Positions 11,040 to 23,090 of a DNA stretch of 64,000 bases are shown piece after piece (the first letter of the stretch is position 1; every line of letters begins with the position of its first letter). The stretch is taken from positions 3,156,996 through 3,220,995 of the forward strand of contig JAJEKV010000036.1 in NCBI GenBank assembly GCA_021234155.1, in the 5' to 3' direction. The stretch is from Isoetes taiwanensis. Its lineage: Eukaryota; Streptophyta; Lycopodiopsida; Isoetales; Isoetaceae. A program made the translations under genes and the position numbers. The notes beneath the pieces were generated by a model. That model was not told the DNA's origin. It saw only the letters and a list, made by a program, of their open reading frames with translations, and made no database searches.

Positions 11040-11585
11040 TCTCCCATTGAGAAGGATAGGTGGAGAAATATAGAGCAGAGAGTGAATATGCCCGGCTATG
11101 TGATCTGAGTAAAATAGAAGACGAAGTTGCATATGGTCAAAGAGTGTCCGGGTCTACGGAGACATAAGGTCCAAATTTAACAAGGTCGTGGGGACCTCCC
11201 ACCCCAAAGATCGATGGACAAAGAAGATACGACCATGGGATGTAGCGAAAGCTATAAAAGAGATGATAATTAGACATCGGGGGTGCACAAAGAGAAGGGT
11301 CCGATAACTGAAGCACTACCGAGGCGAATCGAGAGGCCCCACAAAGGGACACCAAAGTCGCTGATAACGATGCATTGTGTATGGCCAAAGAAGCCAATTA
11401 AAAAGCAATCGGCGGGTATTAAAAAGAACAAGAGAAGCCCGCTAGAAGGCTATATAAAACCTCGGTATGCCGCTTGTTGGCAAAGACCCTAATTTTGGGA
11501 GCTCGCAGGATGCTACACAAGTCCGGGGGCCTCACGGCCTGAGGGACGTTAATGCATATTCTATTCTATTCTATTCTATTCTATT
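9395..11585 (+). mobile_element. 5'-truncated LINE with pentanucleotide tail
   Basis: A non-LTR retrotransposon starts abruptly in the reverse-transcriptase domain at about 9395. It runs through the RT thumb region and a C-terminal Cys-containing segment near 11090-11170 (MVKECPGLRR in one frame). It ends with a non-coding 3' region and a (TATTC)n tail at 11557-11586 rather than poly(A). Loss of the 5' end is the usual result of incomplete target-primed reverse transcription. It sits inside a minus-strand gene whose reading resumes on both sides: FMAVV on the 11.6-kb side and KKLTNDQDNALEKP on the 9.4-kb side. I could not identify a target duplication. Confidence 0.85.
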
Positions 11586-11586
11586 C
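11557..11586. repeat. (TATTC)n tail of the LINE
   Basis: About six copies of a 5-bp unit at the 3' end of the LINE, just after GAGGGACGTTAATG. Short tandem tails of this kind mark the 3' end of several non-LTR families that lack poly(A). Confidence 0.85.
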
Positions 11587-12080
11587 ACTACAGCCATGAA
11601 CTTATTCCATGTCGCGTCGGGCATAAATATCCACTTTCTCGTCTTTCAGCTCCTTGACTTTGAGGGTGGTCCTTGCGAATTCAGCAAATTCCTATAGAAG
11701 AAGAACATGTCAGGAAGATCACCTTGGCGATGCTTATGAGCAAGAAAGAGCAATAGAATGAATAATAGCGAAATGGAATTGCGATGGTGATCCCGAAGAG
11801 GAAAGAACATACTAGCCAGTTATCAGCTTTGCCTTGCACGAATGAGCCTAGCGCTTGATGGTGGTTTCTAAGTTGCTATAGTTTCTCAATTACAGGCTCC
11901 CTATACATTGTATTGGCAATGATTTCATTGCACTCGATTGACAAGCGGAGGTATTTCGTGTTTTTCAAGTTGCCATTCAATATCCTTACCCTCCTCCATG
12001 CGTATACTCGTAATTATTCTTACTCGGTCTAATGCTTGTCGGCCCTGATCACTTCACAAAGGACTTGAGCCATCGCCATG
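11587..12080 (-). pseudogene. Unrecognised minus-strand gene, upstream part
   Basis: Minus-strand blocks read LKNTKYLRLSIECNEIIANT, then MYREPVIEKL, an in-frame stop, QLRNHHQALG and SFVQGKADNWL (about 11980-11810). The last is followed by a GTATGT donor-like site. A TATAG acceptor near 11695 then opens the exon EFAEFARTTLKVKELKDEKV, which ends near 11600 in WNKFMAVV (another frame). That reading fits the KKLTNDQDN segment on the far side of the LINE, so the LINE split one exon. The function is unknown. Confidence 0.45.
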
Positions 12081-12138
12081 GAATAGTTTCCAGAGATCTT
12101 ATATTATAAAGTTTTAGCGTATGTCATGAAGCAAACTT

Positions 12139-13469
12139 TAATTTGGATGGTTGAGATCATCTGATTGCATCCGAAGAACGAGATTTATTGCACGAGTTTC
12201 CACCACCATAAATGGCCATGCTCTAATGTCTGAAGAGGAAAGGGAAAAGGAAAAGGGAGGAGAAAAGGGCAAAGTGAACGGAAAAAAGGCACGGGTAAAA
12301 GGGAAAATGAAATGGAAAAGAGCATGAAAAAGGGAAAGGAAAAGAAAGGGAGAAAAGAAAGGAAAAAAGGACACTACGAAAAGGAGAAGAGGGAAAGGGT
12401 GATGGCAGGAGTAAAAGGGAAGGGAAAAAGGGAATGAGGAAAAAGGTAGAGAGAAGGGAAGGGAAAAGGAGAAGGGAAAAGGAAAGAAAAAGGGAAAGGG
12501 AAAAAAGGGGGGGAGGGAAAAAGGGACAATGCGAAAGGGGAAGAGGAAAAAGGTGGGGAAAGGAGAAAAAAGGAAGGGAAAGAAGACACGAAAAAAAAGG
12601 AAATAGAAAAAGGGAGGGAAGAAAGGATGGAAAGGGAAAAAGAAAAAAGGGAGGGGATGGGGAATAGGAAAAAAAAAACTACGAGAAGAAGGGAAGAGGG
12701 AAAAGGTGGGCAAAGGGAAGGAAGAAATGGCATTGTAGAAAGGGGAAGAGAAATAAAGGGAAGGGAAAAAATAACATGAAAAAAAAGAAAGGGAAAAAGA
12801 AAAGAAAAAGGAGGCGAAGAGAGGGAAATGGAGGGAAAGAGGGCACGAAAAAAAACTGAAGAGAGAAAGGGTCGGGAGAGGAGGAAAAGGGAAGGGAAAA
12901 AGGCCATTGGTAAAAAAGAAAGTATGGGATGGGAGAAAAAAGGTAAAAGAAAAAAGGGAATGTGAAAAGGAGAGGGGAAAAAAGGGAAGGGGGAGATAGA
13001 AAAAGGAAAAGCAAGGAGGGGAAAATGAAAAAAGCAAATGTGAAAAAAGGGGAAAAAACAAATGGAAAAAGGTAAAAGGAAAAAGGGGGGGTAAAATCGA
13101 AAAATAGAAAGGGGATGTGAACGAAAAGGACGAGCAAAATAGAAAAGAAAAAGAGAAGGCACAAAGGGAAAAGGAGGGGGAGGTGGGAAAAGGTGAAGAA
13201 AGGGGAAAAGAGGAGCGAAAAACAGCATGGGAAAATAGAAGAGAAAAGGGACATGGCAAAAAAGGGAAAGGGTGAGAGAAGAGGAAAATCGAAGGAAAAA
13301 TGGACATAGAAGAAGGGAACGGAAAAGAGGGAAAAGAAAAAGGGAGAGAGGAAAGGAAGGGGAAAAGGGCACTAGAAAAAAAGGAAGACGAAATGGCTGG
13401 GTAAAGGAGGAAAAGGGAAGGGAAAAAGGGGAAAAAGAAAAGGTGGGGAGAAGGAAAAGAGAAAGGAAA
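12139..13469 (+). mobile_element. Helitron-like element copy A, 5' part, purine tract
   Basis: Begins with AATTTGGATGGTTGAGATCA and GATTGCATCC, the reverse complement (with mismatches) of the head of copy B near 17690-17745. From 12232 to 13469 it is almost pure purine: GGGAAAAGG-type units with landmark words such as GGCACG and GGCAT at roughly 50-60-bp spacing, i.e. a degenerate minisatellite. It stops abruptly at the CACTA end at 13470. The purine tract is 1238 bp. Together with the 305-bp tract of copy C it equals the 1.5-kb tract of copy B, so A and C look like two halves of one element. Confidence 0.65.
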
Positions 13470-15584
13470 CACTACAAGAGAATATTTCGTCAGAAAAATC
13501 GTCAGATTTTACATCAGAATTTCATCATTATAATCATCAGCCAAAACGTCAGTATAATCGTCAGATAAGAATCATCAGAATTTTCATCATAGTTTTCATC
13601 AGAATTTTCGTCACTTTAAACAACAGAATTTTCATCATAGTTTTCGTCAAAATTTTCGACACTTTAAACGTCAGAATTTTCATCATAGTTTTCATCAGAT
13701 TTTTTGACACCTTAAACGTCACCGGTTTCATCATATTTTTCATCAGATTTTACATCAATAGTTTCATTAAGTATTTCATCGCAAATTTCATCAGAAATAT
13801 TTATTCTTTATGCATCAGATCATTTTCGTCATTATTCAGGGCCGTTTGTACTTTTATCTAGATTATTTCTATGTACTCTTATATAACTTATCGTAATGAT
13901 GCTTGAATTTAACATGTATTAAAGATACAAATTCATAAAAGAGATAAAGAGTGTATATAAAACAAAAAAATCTTTATTTAAATCAAATCATAGTTACATA
14001 TCAAGAATTGACAATCTTTACAATGCCAACCATGCGCCAAGGGCTCCAGCCAATTCAGTCGTTCATGAAATGGAAGAAATTTGTATCAATATAGACGTCT
14101 GCAAATAAAAAGAACAATATACATTTCACGACAAATATCTGCATAAATATACACGTCCTTTGTATATCATCCTTTTGTTGTGAAATGTAGACACATCTGC
14201 AAATAAAAAGATCATATATTTATGTATGCTATTCTTGAAAAATACATTGAGGCATGGAAAACCTTGGAGAAAATCTCTATATGCTCCAAGAAGGGGATCA
14301 GTCCAGCGTTTGATTGCAGCAGCTGCATAAGTGATCAAACTTCATTTAATTTATACACTTTATCCAATGCATAGATGCTATTTGAATGGCAAAGCACTAG
14401 AGTGAAAGTGGAAGCAATTTACACACACATTTCTGCGTACCCAAGCTACATGACATAGTAGTTCTAATTTTGCAATACAAAAGCTGGCCCGGACAAGAAA
14501 GTACCTCTATGGAATTATATGATGCTGGCTTTGTGTCACAGAGTTCTCAAATTACCAAAAATGCTTTCTAACAATCTTTAGTTCAGAATTGGTAACTTTG
14601 AAACAGATGATCCTAAGAATGGGCACAATATGGATCATGTGGATGGCATGGATGTACATAAATGCTTGACCTCGGAAAAAAAAACAATAAGAACATAGGG
14701 ATTATGGCTATACCATAATTATGTAATTCTTCCAGCTGTAGATTTTAATAATCTGCAAATAACAAGACGAACAAAGCATCATGTAAACACAACTTAAATC
14801 ATTCAAAAGCATCAAGAGAATGCAACTTTAATTATGTCTAAAAAATGAGATGTGCAGCAGAACAAGATGGCACAATCTTCATTCATCTTTTCGAATAAGC
14901 TGTGGGTTTAAACTGACAAATTTAAACTTCTATATGCACGATTCACAGACCCAATTTCCTCACAAAATCTGAAGCTAAAGTCACATGCACAATTGAGAAA
15001 TGTCAGCCCAATCCAATTAACTAACAACATGTTTATCATGATGCACATACGTAAAATATGCTTTTTTAGAAGAAAAGAACCTAGTCATTCGCAACTACCT
15101 GTTAGTGGAGCACAACTCACCAGAGTTCATTTAATAATAGATCAATGTGCTCCGCTCTGCCATTGTAAAATTCCTTGAGCTTTCCAGATGGTGTGATACA
15201 AGTTTCAACAATACCTGTTATGACATTCAAAAAAATACCTGTTATGAGCTCTAATTCTGACGCATATTTTGACTCTAATTTTGAGCGCATTGTGACTCTA
15301 ATTTTGACGCTTATTCTGACTATAATCTGTGTGTAATTTTGACGCATATTATGACTCTAATTTGGACGCATATTCTGACTCTAAATTTGACGCACACTTT
15401 GACTATAATTTTGATGCAAAATTCTGACGCTAATTCTGACGTTTAAACGACAGAACGTAGAGTCAATTGTAGCGTCAGCCGTAATGTCAGTTTAAGGGTT
15501 TTTCTCATTTTTTTTTTTCATTTTAAGTTTATAACTAAGGTCTGACTCTAAAACTGACTCTAATACCCCCTTCCTCTTGTAGTG
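13470..15584 (+). mobile_element. Non-autonomous CACTA transposon (alpha), 2.1 kb
   Basis: The left terminus is CACTACAAGAGAATATTTCG and the right terminus is the inverse, ending CTCTTGTAGTG at 15584. Subterminal repeats are dense at both ends: CGTCAGA and TTTCATCA words at 13490-13800, and TCTGACTCTAATTTTGACGC words at 15230-15560. These are the marks of the CACTA (En/Spm) superfamily, where subterminal repeats bind transposase. The 1.4-kb interior holds no transposase, so it would depend on another element. Flanking triplets are AAA and TAA, not an exact 3-bp duplication. Confidence 0.85.
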
Positions 15585-16046
15585 TAATAAGGATCACGAT
15601 GCAAGAGACTACGGCTGGCCATTGCCTTCCTATGAATCCTTGGAAGCTGTTGGCCTAAAATGCAACATGGATATTCTGCTGGGTTTCAGTGCATGCTGAA
15701 AGTTTCTTTCAAATGACAAGAAACCACTAAGCTGTGCCATAAATGCCATAAAGGATGACAAGATGCCCACGCGAATGGATAGCACGTCGCTAGCTGCTAG
15801 GTGCAAGGATATAAATAAGGAACTTGTGCAGAAAAATTGGGCGAGTGCCCGACTCAAAGGCGACTTCTTCACCAAAGTCAAGGCACATATATTTAATCGC
15901 TTAAGTCACACAGCACTTGAGAGGCCAACTCTTTTGAGCTATCTAAGTCTGAATCTTCAAAGGACAAGAATCCAGCTGCTGGGAACATGGGATCGAGCAA
16001 GTTAGTTAAGATCCCGCTGAGCTTGAGGGGAAGAAATATTACATTA
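15585..16046. other. Spacer between CACTA alpha and Helitron B
   Basis: An 80-codon plus-strand frame at 15763-16005 (containing ARCKDINKELVQKNWASARL) is the only open frame of note. It has no recognised motif and I do not call it a gene. Confidence 0.4.
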
Positions 16047-17745
16047 CTAGTAATGGTGCCCAGCGTTGCTGGGATTAAGCTAAGAGCCTGTAAATGTTTT
16101 GGGTCACAATGAGAAAAGCCCAATCCCTTTCTCTTTTCTTTTTCCTATATTCCGCATTTCACTTTCCCTCTTTTTCTCCACATATTTTCCTTTTGTCTTT
16201 TCTCTTGCATGTTTCCTTCTTTTCTGTCCCCTTCTCTTCCTTTTTCCTCTTCTTTTTTTCGATGGCCTTTTTCCCTTCCATTTTCCTCCTTTCTCCACCT
16301 TTCCCTCTTTCCCCCTCCCTTTCCCTTTCCCTTTCCCTTTGCCTTTGCCTTTGCTTTGTCTTTTCCCCACCCTTTTGTTCTTCCACTTTCTCCCGTGCTT
16401 ATTTTCTCTTCATTTTTCCGTTTTCTCCCACCCTTTTCCTCTTTCTTTTCTGCGTGCTCTTTTCCACTCCCTTTTTCTTTTCTCCTTCCCTTTTTCCATG
16501 CCTTCTTTCCCTTCCCTTTTGCCCGATTCTCACCCTTTCCCTCTTCCTCTTTTTCCCGTTCCTTTTTTCCCTTCCCTCCCCTTTTCCTTTTTCTCGTGCC
16601 CTTCCCCCTTTCTCCTTCCCCTTTTCTATTCCACTTGCCTTTTCCCATGCCCTTTTTTTTTTCCTTCCCTTTTTTTCCCATTCTTTTCCTCTTTCCTTTT
16701 TTCGTGCTTGTTTTTCCTTCCATTTTCCTCCTTTCCTCACCCTTTCTCTCCCTTTTTCCCGTGCCATCTTTCCTTTCTTTTCTTCTTTCCCTTTTTATTT
16801 TCCCTTTCTGTTTTTCTTTTTCTATTTCCTTTCTCCCTTTTTCCCTTTTTTCTGTGTCATTTTTTCCATTATCCTTCTCCCTTCCTTTTTCTTTTTCCCT
16901 TCCCTTTTCCTTTTCCCATGCCGTTTTTCCCTTTGTGTCACCCTTTTTTCCCATGCACTCTTACCCTTTATGCCATTTTGCCCTTTTCATCATACCCTCT
17001 TCCCCATGCACTCTTTCTCTTTTCCTTATGCCCCTTCTACCTTTTCCCCTTTCCATCTTCCACTTTTTCCATCTCAACCATCTTTCCCTTTTTCTTTTTC
17101 ATTTGCCTTTTACTATGCCATTTTGCCTTCCCTTTTCCCCTTTCTCCACCTTCTCCCCTATCCCCTTTGTCCATGCCCTTTTTTCTTTTCCCTCTTCCTC
17201 TTCTTCTTGTGACATTTTTCCCTTCCTTTCCCCCCTTTCCTGCTCCCTTTCCCCTTTCCCTTTCCCTTTCCCTTTCCCTTTCCTTTCCCTTTCCCTTTCT
17301 CTTTTCCCATGTCATTTTTCCCTTCTCTCTCTGCCACCTTTTCTTGTTCCCCTTTCTCCCTTCCCTTATTACCTTTTCCTCACCCTTTCCCTCTTCCCTT
17401 TTTTTCGGTGTCTTTTTTTCCTTCCTTTCCACCTTCCCTTTTTCTTTTCCCTTTCCCTTCCCCTTCCCCTTCCGCTTCTCTTTTCTTTTCCCCTTTTCAA
17501 AGCTATTTTCCCCTTCCCTTTTCCCCTTTTTCCATCCTTTCTCTCTTTCTCGTTTCCCCATGCCATTTTTCTCCTCCCCTTTTTTTTCCGTGTCTTTTTG
17601 CTCTTCACTTTCCCCCTTTCATCATCCCTTTTTCCTTTTCCTTTCTCCCTTAAGAGATCCATCCAAATCCTGGTAATGTGTAGTAGCAAAATAAATCTCG
17701 ACATTTGGATGCAATCAAATGATCTTAGCCATTCAAATTAGGGCT
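16047..17745 (-). mobile_element. Helitron-like element copy B, 1.7 kb
   Basis: Read on the minus strand, the 3' end is a stem-loop (CCCAGC-AAC-GCTGGG) followed by CACCATTA and CTAG, then host T. This is the Helitron 3' structure of a hairpin plus CTRR. The 5' head lies near 17690-17745 and matches copy A. The interior from about 16105 to 17650 is a 1.5-kb pyrimidine tract on the plus strand (purine on the element strand), a degenerate minisatellite with CATGCC and CGTGCC landmarks. It has no helicase gene and is non-autonomous. Long low-complexity frames across the tract are not genes. Confidence 0.7.
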
Positions 17746-17752
17746 TGATTCA

Positions 17753-18174
17753 AGACGGTATAATGCCCAACATTGCTGAGCATAGCTAGGAAATGTAAAT
17801 GATATATTGGAGCAATTCTTAAATGGATTCATGTTCTTAAAATTAGATAATCAAGAGCATTCGATCACATTTTCCATTTTTCCTTACCTTTTCTCTTTTC
17901 CTGTTGCCTTTTTCTACTTTTTTTTTTCTATTTTTCCCTTGCCCCTTTTCCCTTTTTACATTTTCCAATTTACCTTTTTCTTTTTCTATTATTCCATTTC
18001 CCCTATTTCCCTTTCTCTTTTTTGCTTCCCCATTTTTCCTTTTCTATTTTTACCTTCTCTTTTCTCCAATTTGTGCCTTGTCCCTGTGCCATTTCCCCCC
18101 TCCCTTCTCCCATTTTCCTCTTCCCCTTTTCCTCGTGCCCTTTTTTCTAAGTTTTCCTTCCCCCTTTCCACTTT
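17753..18174 (-). mobile_element. Helitron-like element copy C, 3' part
   Basis: The minus strand shows a decayed version of the same 3' end (CTCAGC-AAT-GTTGGGC hairpin) next to the head of copy B. It is followed by matching interior words (TTTACA, then the purine tract). The tract is only 305 bp and ends at the CACTA terminus at 18175. See copy A for the length match. Confidence 0.55.
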
Positions 18175-18530
18175 CACTACAAGAGAATGCCTGTTCTGCG
18201 CCAGAAAATGCGTCAGAAAAATCTTACGTGTTTTTCCAGTGAGCTTCTGACGAAAACACTGATGCAAAAACTGACGAAAATTTCTGACGAAAAATCTGGC
18301 GCATAAATTTGCTGACGAAAAATCTGACGAAAAGGCTGACGCAAACTCTGACGAATAATTTGACGAAAAATCTGACGCAAAATCTGACGAATATTACTGA
18401 TGATTAATCTGACACAAAGTCTGACGAATATTGTGACGAATGTTCTTGACGAAATGTATGACGAATATTCTGACGATATTTTTCGTCAGTATATTCATCA
18501 GAATATTCGTCAGAATATCTGACATGGCAT
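18175..18530 (+). mobile_element. CACTA left end (element beta)
   Basis: CACTACAAGAGAATGCCTG at 18175 is followed by about 15 subterminal words of the TCTGACGAAAA type, ending near 18520. It has the same end type as the left end of CACTA alpha. No partner terminus in the correct orientation is found to the right in the sequence as given. The candidate partner is the end at 37691, which would face correctly if 28.2-39.3 kb were inverted. Confidence 0.8.
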
Positions 18531-20168
18531 AAGTAAACATTACAAGTTTACACACTTATTTCTAGAAGTTGCATGACTTCATACATACTAAAGGAACAAG
18601 GAATGCTGATATATATGTAGATATGAAGCATTTTACAATCTATGTCAAATATATCGAATAGTTAGACGAAGTAAATTGTACAACATCGTCTTTGGAAAGG
18701 AGAATTAATTAACGAAAAGTTATGCCATATGACCATAATGACAATCAAAGGTTGGAATAGTAGGAAGCTCCCCAGCTCAATTGTAATAGGCTAGACCTAG
18801 TATTGGCCTAGATTGGCAGGAAGCTACTCAGCTCAATAAGGTACAAATTTGTGCCTTCGCACAAGTGTAGATTTTTGCCATTGTACAAGGTGTCATGTAA
18901 GTTTCCACTTGCTTAATACAAGTGTGGATATGAATGCCTTTAGAAGAAGGCAAAAAGTTCCTTTGGTTATGGATTGTCCTAGAAATCAAGGTTGATATAT
19001 AATGGCATGCAAGTGCATATACACTTTTTTCTCTATGTTTTATGCAAAAGATAAGTTGGGGCTAAAAAATTATGCCCTCTGCCCCACAAACATGGCCTAA
19101 AAGCATCATATATGCATCTCGAGCTTTTCTAAGCATAAGTGTGAAAATATTGGAAAGTTCCCTTTCACATTTTTCCTTAATGTTCTTCTTCATGGGTTTG
19201 AACATGTTGTAAACTATTTTGGCAAAGAAATGTTCTAAGATAATGATCTTTGGCCATATTGCCTTGGAATATGTTGGTCTACATAAGGCCTTTGAAAATG
19301 GCACAAAAATTGATTATGAGAACTTAGACCTTGAAAGTTTTCACACACTAGTGTACAATTTATCTGGAATATGCTCGATGGAAAAAAAGAAAAAAAGAAA
19401 ACATGAATAACAAGTAATGGTCTTATTAAGGCTTTGTGCATTAAAATTGAGAATGGTGAGAGGGCGACCATTGCCTTTGAATATGTTGAAAATAAAATTA
19501 TGGAACCATTAGAATTCTAAGTGGTTTTATACATTATCGTGGCCTTGGCAATTGAAACTGCATCTTTAATTTGAAAGTGTGACCAATGTTTGCTTGCAGT
19601 ATAGTGTCACATTTTCTATGGTATTTCCTAAAGGACTTTCTCAAGAAAATACGAAACTTTTTCATACTAATATGCCCAAGGTGCAATTTGGATGCAACAA
19701 TATGCGTAATGTGGGCAAATTGGAAAATATTAAAAGTTAAGGTTAAGGTTTCTTTGGTATTTTTCTAGATTAGGCATCCGCCAGCCTCTACGTAATATTA
19801 TTCCGGATTATCTCTGGATGCATAGGCAACGCCCGCATCGCCCAAATGGCCAACATGACAATGTCGGCTCCATGCCAACATGACAATGAGGTGACACCAT
19901 CTTCGATGCATAAAAATGAAAGTCGGAATGTTTTGTAATAGGCCGATAGCATGGCGATAGAAACCCTTTATGGGTATCTTTGTTATGGATAATATTTCTC
20001 CATTCAAATCTTTTATGTAAGATCCAAACTGGGTTTCAAGGCAATGGCGGAAGCATTGATGAAGAAAAAACATTTCAGATAAGCTAGAAGCAATCGAAAA
20101 ATATGCTGATGGTAGAAGCAGTCGAAATATATGCTGATGATATGTGAATTAACTGATTAGAGTGATAT
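18531..20168. other. Stretch with no recognisable gene
   Basis: AT-rich, with short frames lacking motifs or splice context. It may be interior of CACTA element beta. Confidence 0.5.
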
Positions 20169-20291
<123 letters not shown>

Positions 20292-20398
20292 TATTTTAAC
20301 GTCACGCCACTAGGCAGCATCCAACTGGACATGTGACCACACACCACACTACATTGCTTGGTTGGATTAGAGCAGATCAATCTCTCGTTATTTAAAAA

Positions 20399-20856
20399 CA
20401 ATATAGCAATCAACACACAACTACCATTAACATTATTAACACAAACCATTGCATTTAACACATTTAAATTAAAATCCCCCTTAAACCCCCTTTGGTTTGG
20501 GTGCATATTCACACAGGGGTTACTCGCAACGAGCCGCTGTCGGATGGGCATATTTACCCCTTTATTCCAAGATCCGACCGTTACATAGCGATCCTCGTTT
20601 GTGGGTATGCATGTACAAGTTTTTGTATCGTATATTAAAGTTTGCAAAATACTATAAGGTTTGAGAGAATGTACTCAATGGTGAAAATTTTGTACATGTA
20701 TTATAAATTTTTGGGGCTCTCACGCCTCCTCGTAACCCCCTGTGTGAATATGCACCCAAACCAAAGGGGGTTTAAGGGGATTTTAATTTAAATGTGTTAA
20801 ATGCAATGGTTTGTGTTAATAATGTTAATGGTAGTTGTGTGTTGATTGCTATATTA
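20399..20856. repeat. Foldback repeat with ~124-bp inverted arms
   Basis: 20399-20525 and 20732-20856 are near-perfect reverse complements, separated by ~206 bp. Both carry GGTTTGGGTGCATATTCACA or its complement. The right arm continues into AATTTTTAGG and the hairpin GGCCCCTTCGGGCC followed by CTAAC. A third copy of the same family lies at 46020-46284. It matches the right arm and, inverted, the loop on the left side (ACAAACGAGGATC words). I read this as two copies of one element head to head. Confidence 0.85.
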
Positions 20857-20869
20857 AAAATTTTTAGGC

Positions 20870-22700
20870 CCCTTCGGGCCCTAACAAAAACAAACGTGAT
20901 AAACTTTAAGGGCCTAAATCGTTAAACAACCTACTCAGATGAACAAAGCAGTTTAGTAAAACTAATGACAACGACATTTTGCCATTACTTGGGAGTTCCA
21001 AAATTTGTCTCCACTACCAACGGCCTATTAATAAAAGCATTTGCTTATTTGTGAAGGCACATAAAGTGCTCATGTGTGTGTGTGAAACACTATGAATCCA
21101 TAACACTATATCTCTATCCAACAACTTGTCAAAAAGCTCTCTCTGCATCCTCTAAGCTTGCACACTTGGAATACCTATCAAAGTTTATTCCCAAGGACAA
21201 TGTTCACCTAAAACTTCCGTCCAATAATAAGTTCATGGATGTTCTCTCCCCTTCTAAGGGTGTTATCTGGTCTAGCATTATGCCCTCCTGCTGCATGTTC
21301 TCAAAGAACCCGCAGCAAAACGATCTTCTTTAGAGTAGCCTTCCTGCTGTTGTGCATATCCTGAGATCCCATGTTTGACGAGGTTGCAGATATACCTCTT
21401 GCTGATGTCGCTCAGACATTGATGTCTTTCTAGTTTAATGTCATTCTAGTTTAGTCACTTGCCCTTAAAAACTAAGGGCACCGGACCTTTGATTACGCAG
21501 CCCAACAAATCCGCATTACGAGTTTGCAACCGGTGGGCATGGTGCAACCAAACAGAAAACCGTAAAGCCAACTAGGAACAAGGGTTGGGAAGGCAATGCC
21601 TTCCAAAACAAGATCAAGTGCTTTGTGCGAAACTTGATTACTGGCCGCTTGCTCTTCCCTAACGATCTTGTGGTCTTTGATCAAAACAAGAAGAGTGGTA
21701 GGGCCAAGCCATACTGCATTATTGACCCATATTCCTTGTGCAAGATAAATCGCATACAATGAAAAACCAAGCATGGACACCAACTTTTGTCATTTGAAAT
21801 GACATTAAGAGCCCCAACCATTGTTACAAAATGGAAAACAATTCAAGAAGCTTGGTCCATGAATAAAACAATTTAACAAGTTAAACTATGTTAATTAATA
21901 AACTTGAAGCTCTTATTTTACTCCTCGCCGATTAGGTTGGTCCTCGCTCTAGCCCGGTCTTAATTACTTAGTCGGAAGAACAATTCGACAGAGCTTTGCC
22001 TTTATGTCGTGTGCCTTTGCCTTCTCGAAATGGAAGAACAACTCGCAGACGAGTTCACATTTATCTCTTAAATTGAGAACCACAAATGAAAGAAGATGCA
22101 TTTTGTGAGTCCACTTGTAATTAAGAAAGGGGAGGGACCAACCTGAAAGATTTTTATCTTAGACCTCCTAGAAGACAAATGGGGGGTCCCGTAAGCGATT
22201 TCCCTTAATCCAAAGAGCCGCCAGCTGCCCCAATCTTCGCATCAACAAAAGGTAACAAGAAGCAAGAGCTTTCACATGATGGCAATAGCTTCATGCTCCA
22301 CATACTCCGCAACATCGGATCAATCTGGTATTTGTGCTCGGCGGACTTGGTTTGTCCAACCTCATCTGGGCGCGTGCTTAAGTATCCGGAGCTCTGATCC
22401 GGATAGCAAGATTTAAGTATTGGGCCCATGAATAAAAGCATCCGAGATTAGAATTTGGGTGAAGTGTCGGAAACAAGCCGTTCCCAGTTTAAGCATCTCA
22501 AATCCCCATCATAATGAGAACCGTTCAGATTCTTAAATAAAACCCGGATCCCCGCATGATCCGTAAATATTCAACGATCACAAATCTTTTAGTCTTACTT
22601 TTAGCAAATCCTCTTTAGTTCCCATTTGTCGCTTGATTTGGCTTTGCCCACATGCGCAATTTGAGCTCCATATGATCGATTAGCTCGTCCCCTGAAACAA
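20870..22700. other. Stretch with no recognisable gene
   Basis: Several short frames, none with a domain I recognise. A minus-strand frame at 21493-21783 and one at 22205-22441 have no supporting context. Confidence 0.4.
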
Positions 22701-22743
22701 TTGGAGCTGACCCTCAAGAAACTTCTGCGAGAAAAATCTACCC

Positions 22744-22992
22744 GTGTTGACCCATGAAGAAATCCTGCGAGAATACACTGAATGGAAAAATAAAAGGGGA
22801 ACCGACCTACCCCTTGGATCGAATCGCTTCAAAAACACCGCAAAAAAACTCTGCAGAAGGACCACCCGGATGGAACAGAGGGAAGAATTAAAGCCTGAGG
22901 GTGCAACACCACAGTTAGAATCGGCCACAAACCCTAACCGTGCCCTAATTCTGGCTGTATCGAATCTCATGAGAAAAGGGCTTTTATTATAA
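22744..22992 (+). other. Possible coding fragment, unrecognised
   Basis: An 83-codon frame with charged, protein-like composition: THEEILREYTEWKNKRGTDL, then LGSNRFKNTAKKLCRR. There is no start or splice evidence beyond the ATG, and no known domain. It could be a remnant exon. Confidence 0.25.
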
Positions 22993-23090
22993 GCCCTTGG
23001 ATCTTTTTGAATTAAAAGAGGGCTTTCTTTGTAAGCCCTCTGATCTTAACCATTGAGGAGGATGAGATAAAAATTGCACAAGCAAAAACT

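Noticed and set aside
12138-13472. Very long open frames rich in Phe, Ser, Pro and Leu on the minus strand
   Set aside because: They arise from the stop-poor pyrimidine strand of the purine/pyrimidine tract. All three frames are similar, with no start context or domain.
13470-15584. Exact 3-bp target duplication for CACTA alpha
   Set aside because: The flanks are AAA and TAA. In such AT-rich sequence a partial match carries no weight.
16094-17741. Long plus-strand open frames over 500 codons
   Set aside because: Same reason: low-complexity pyrimidine tract of Helitron-like copy B, not a gene.
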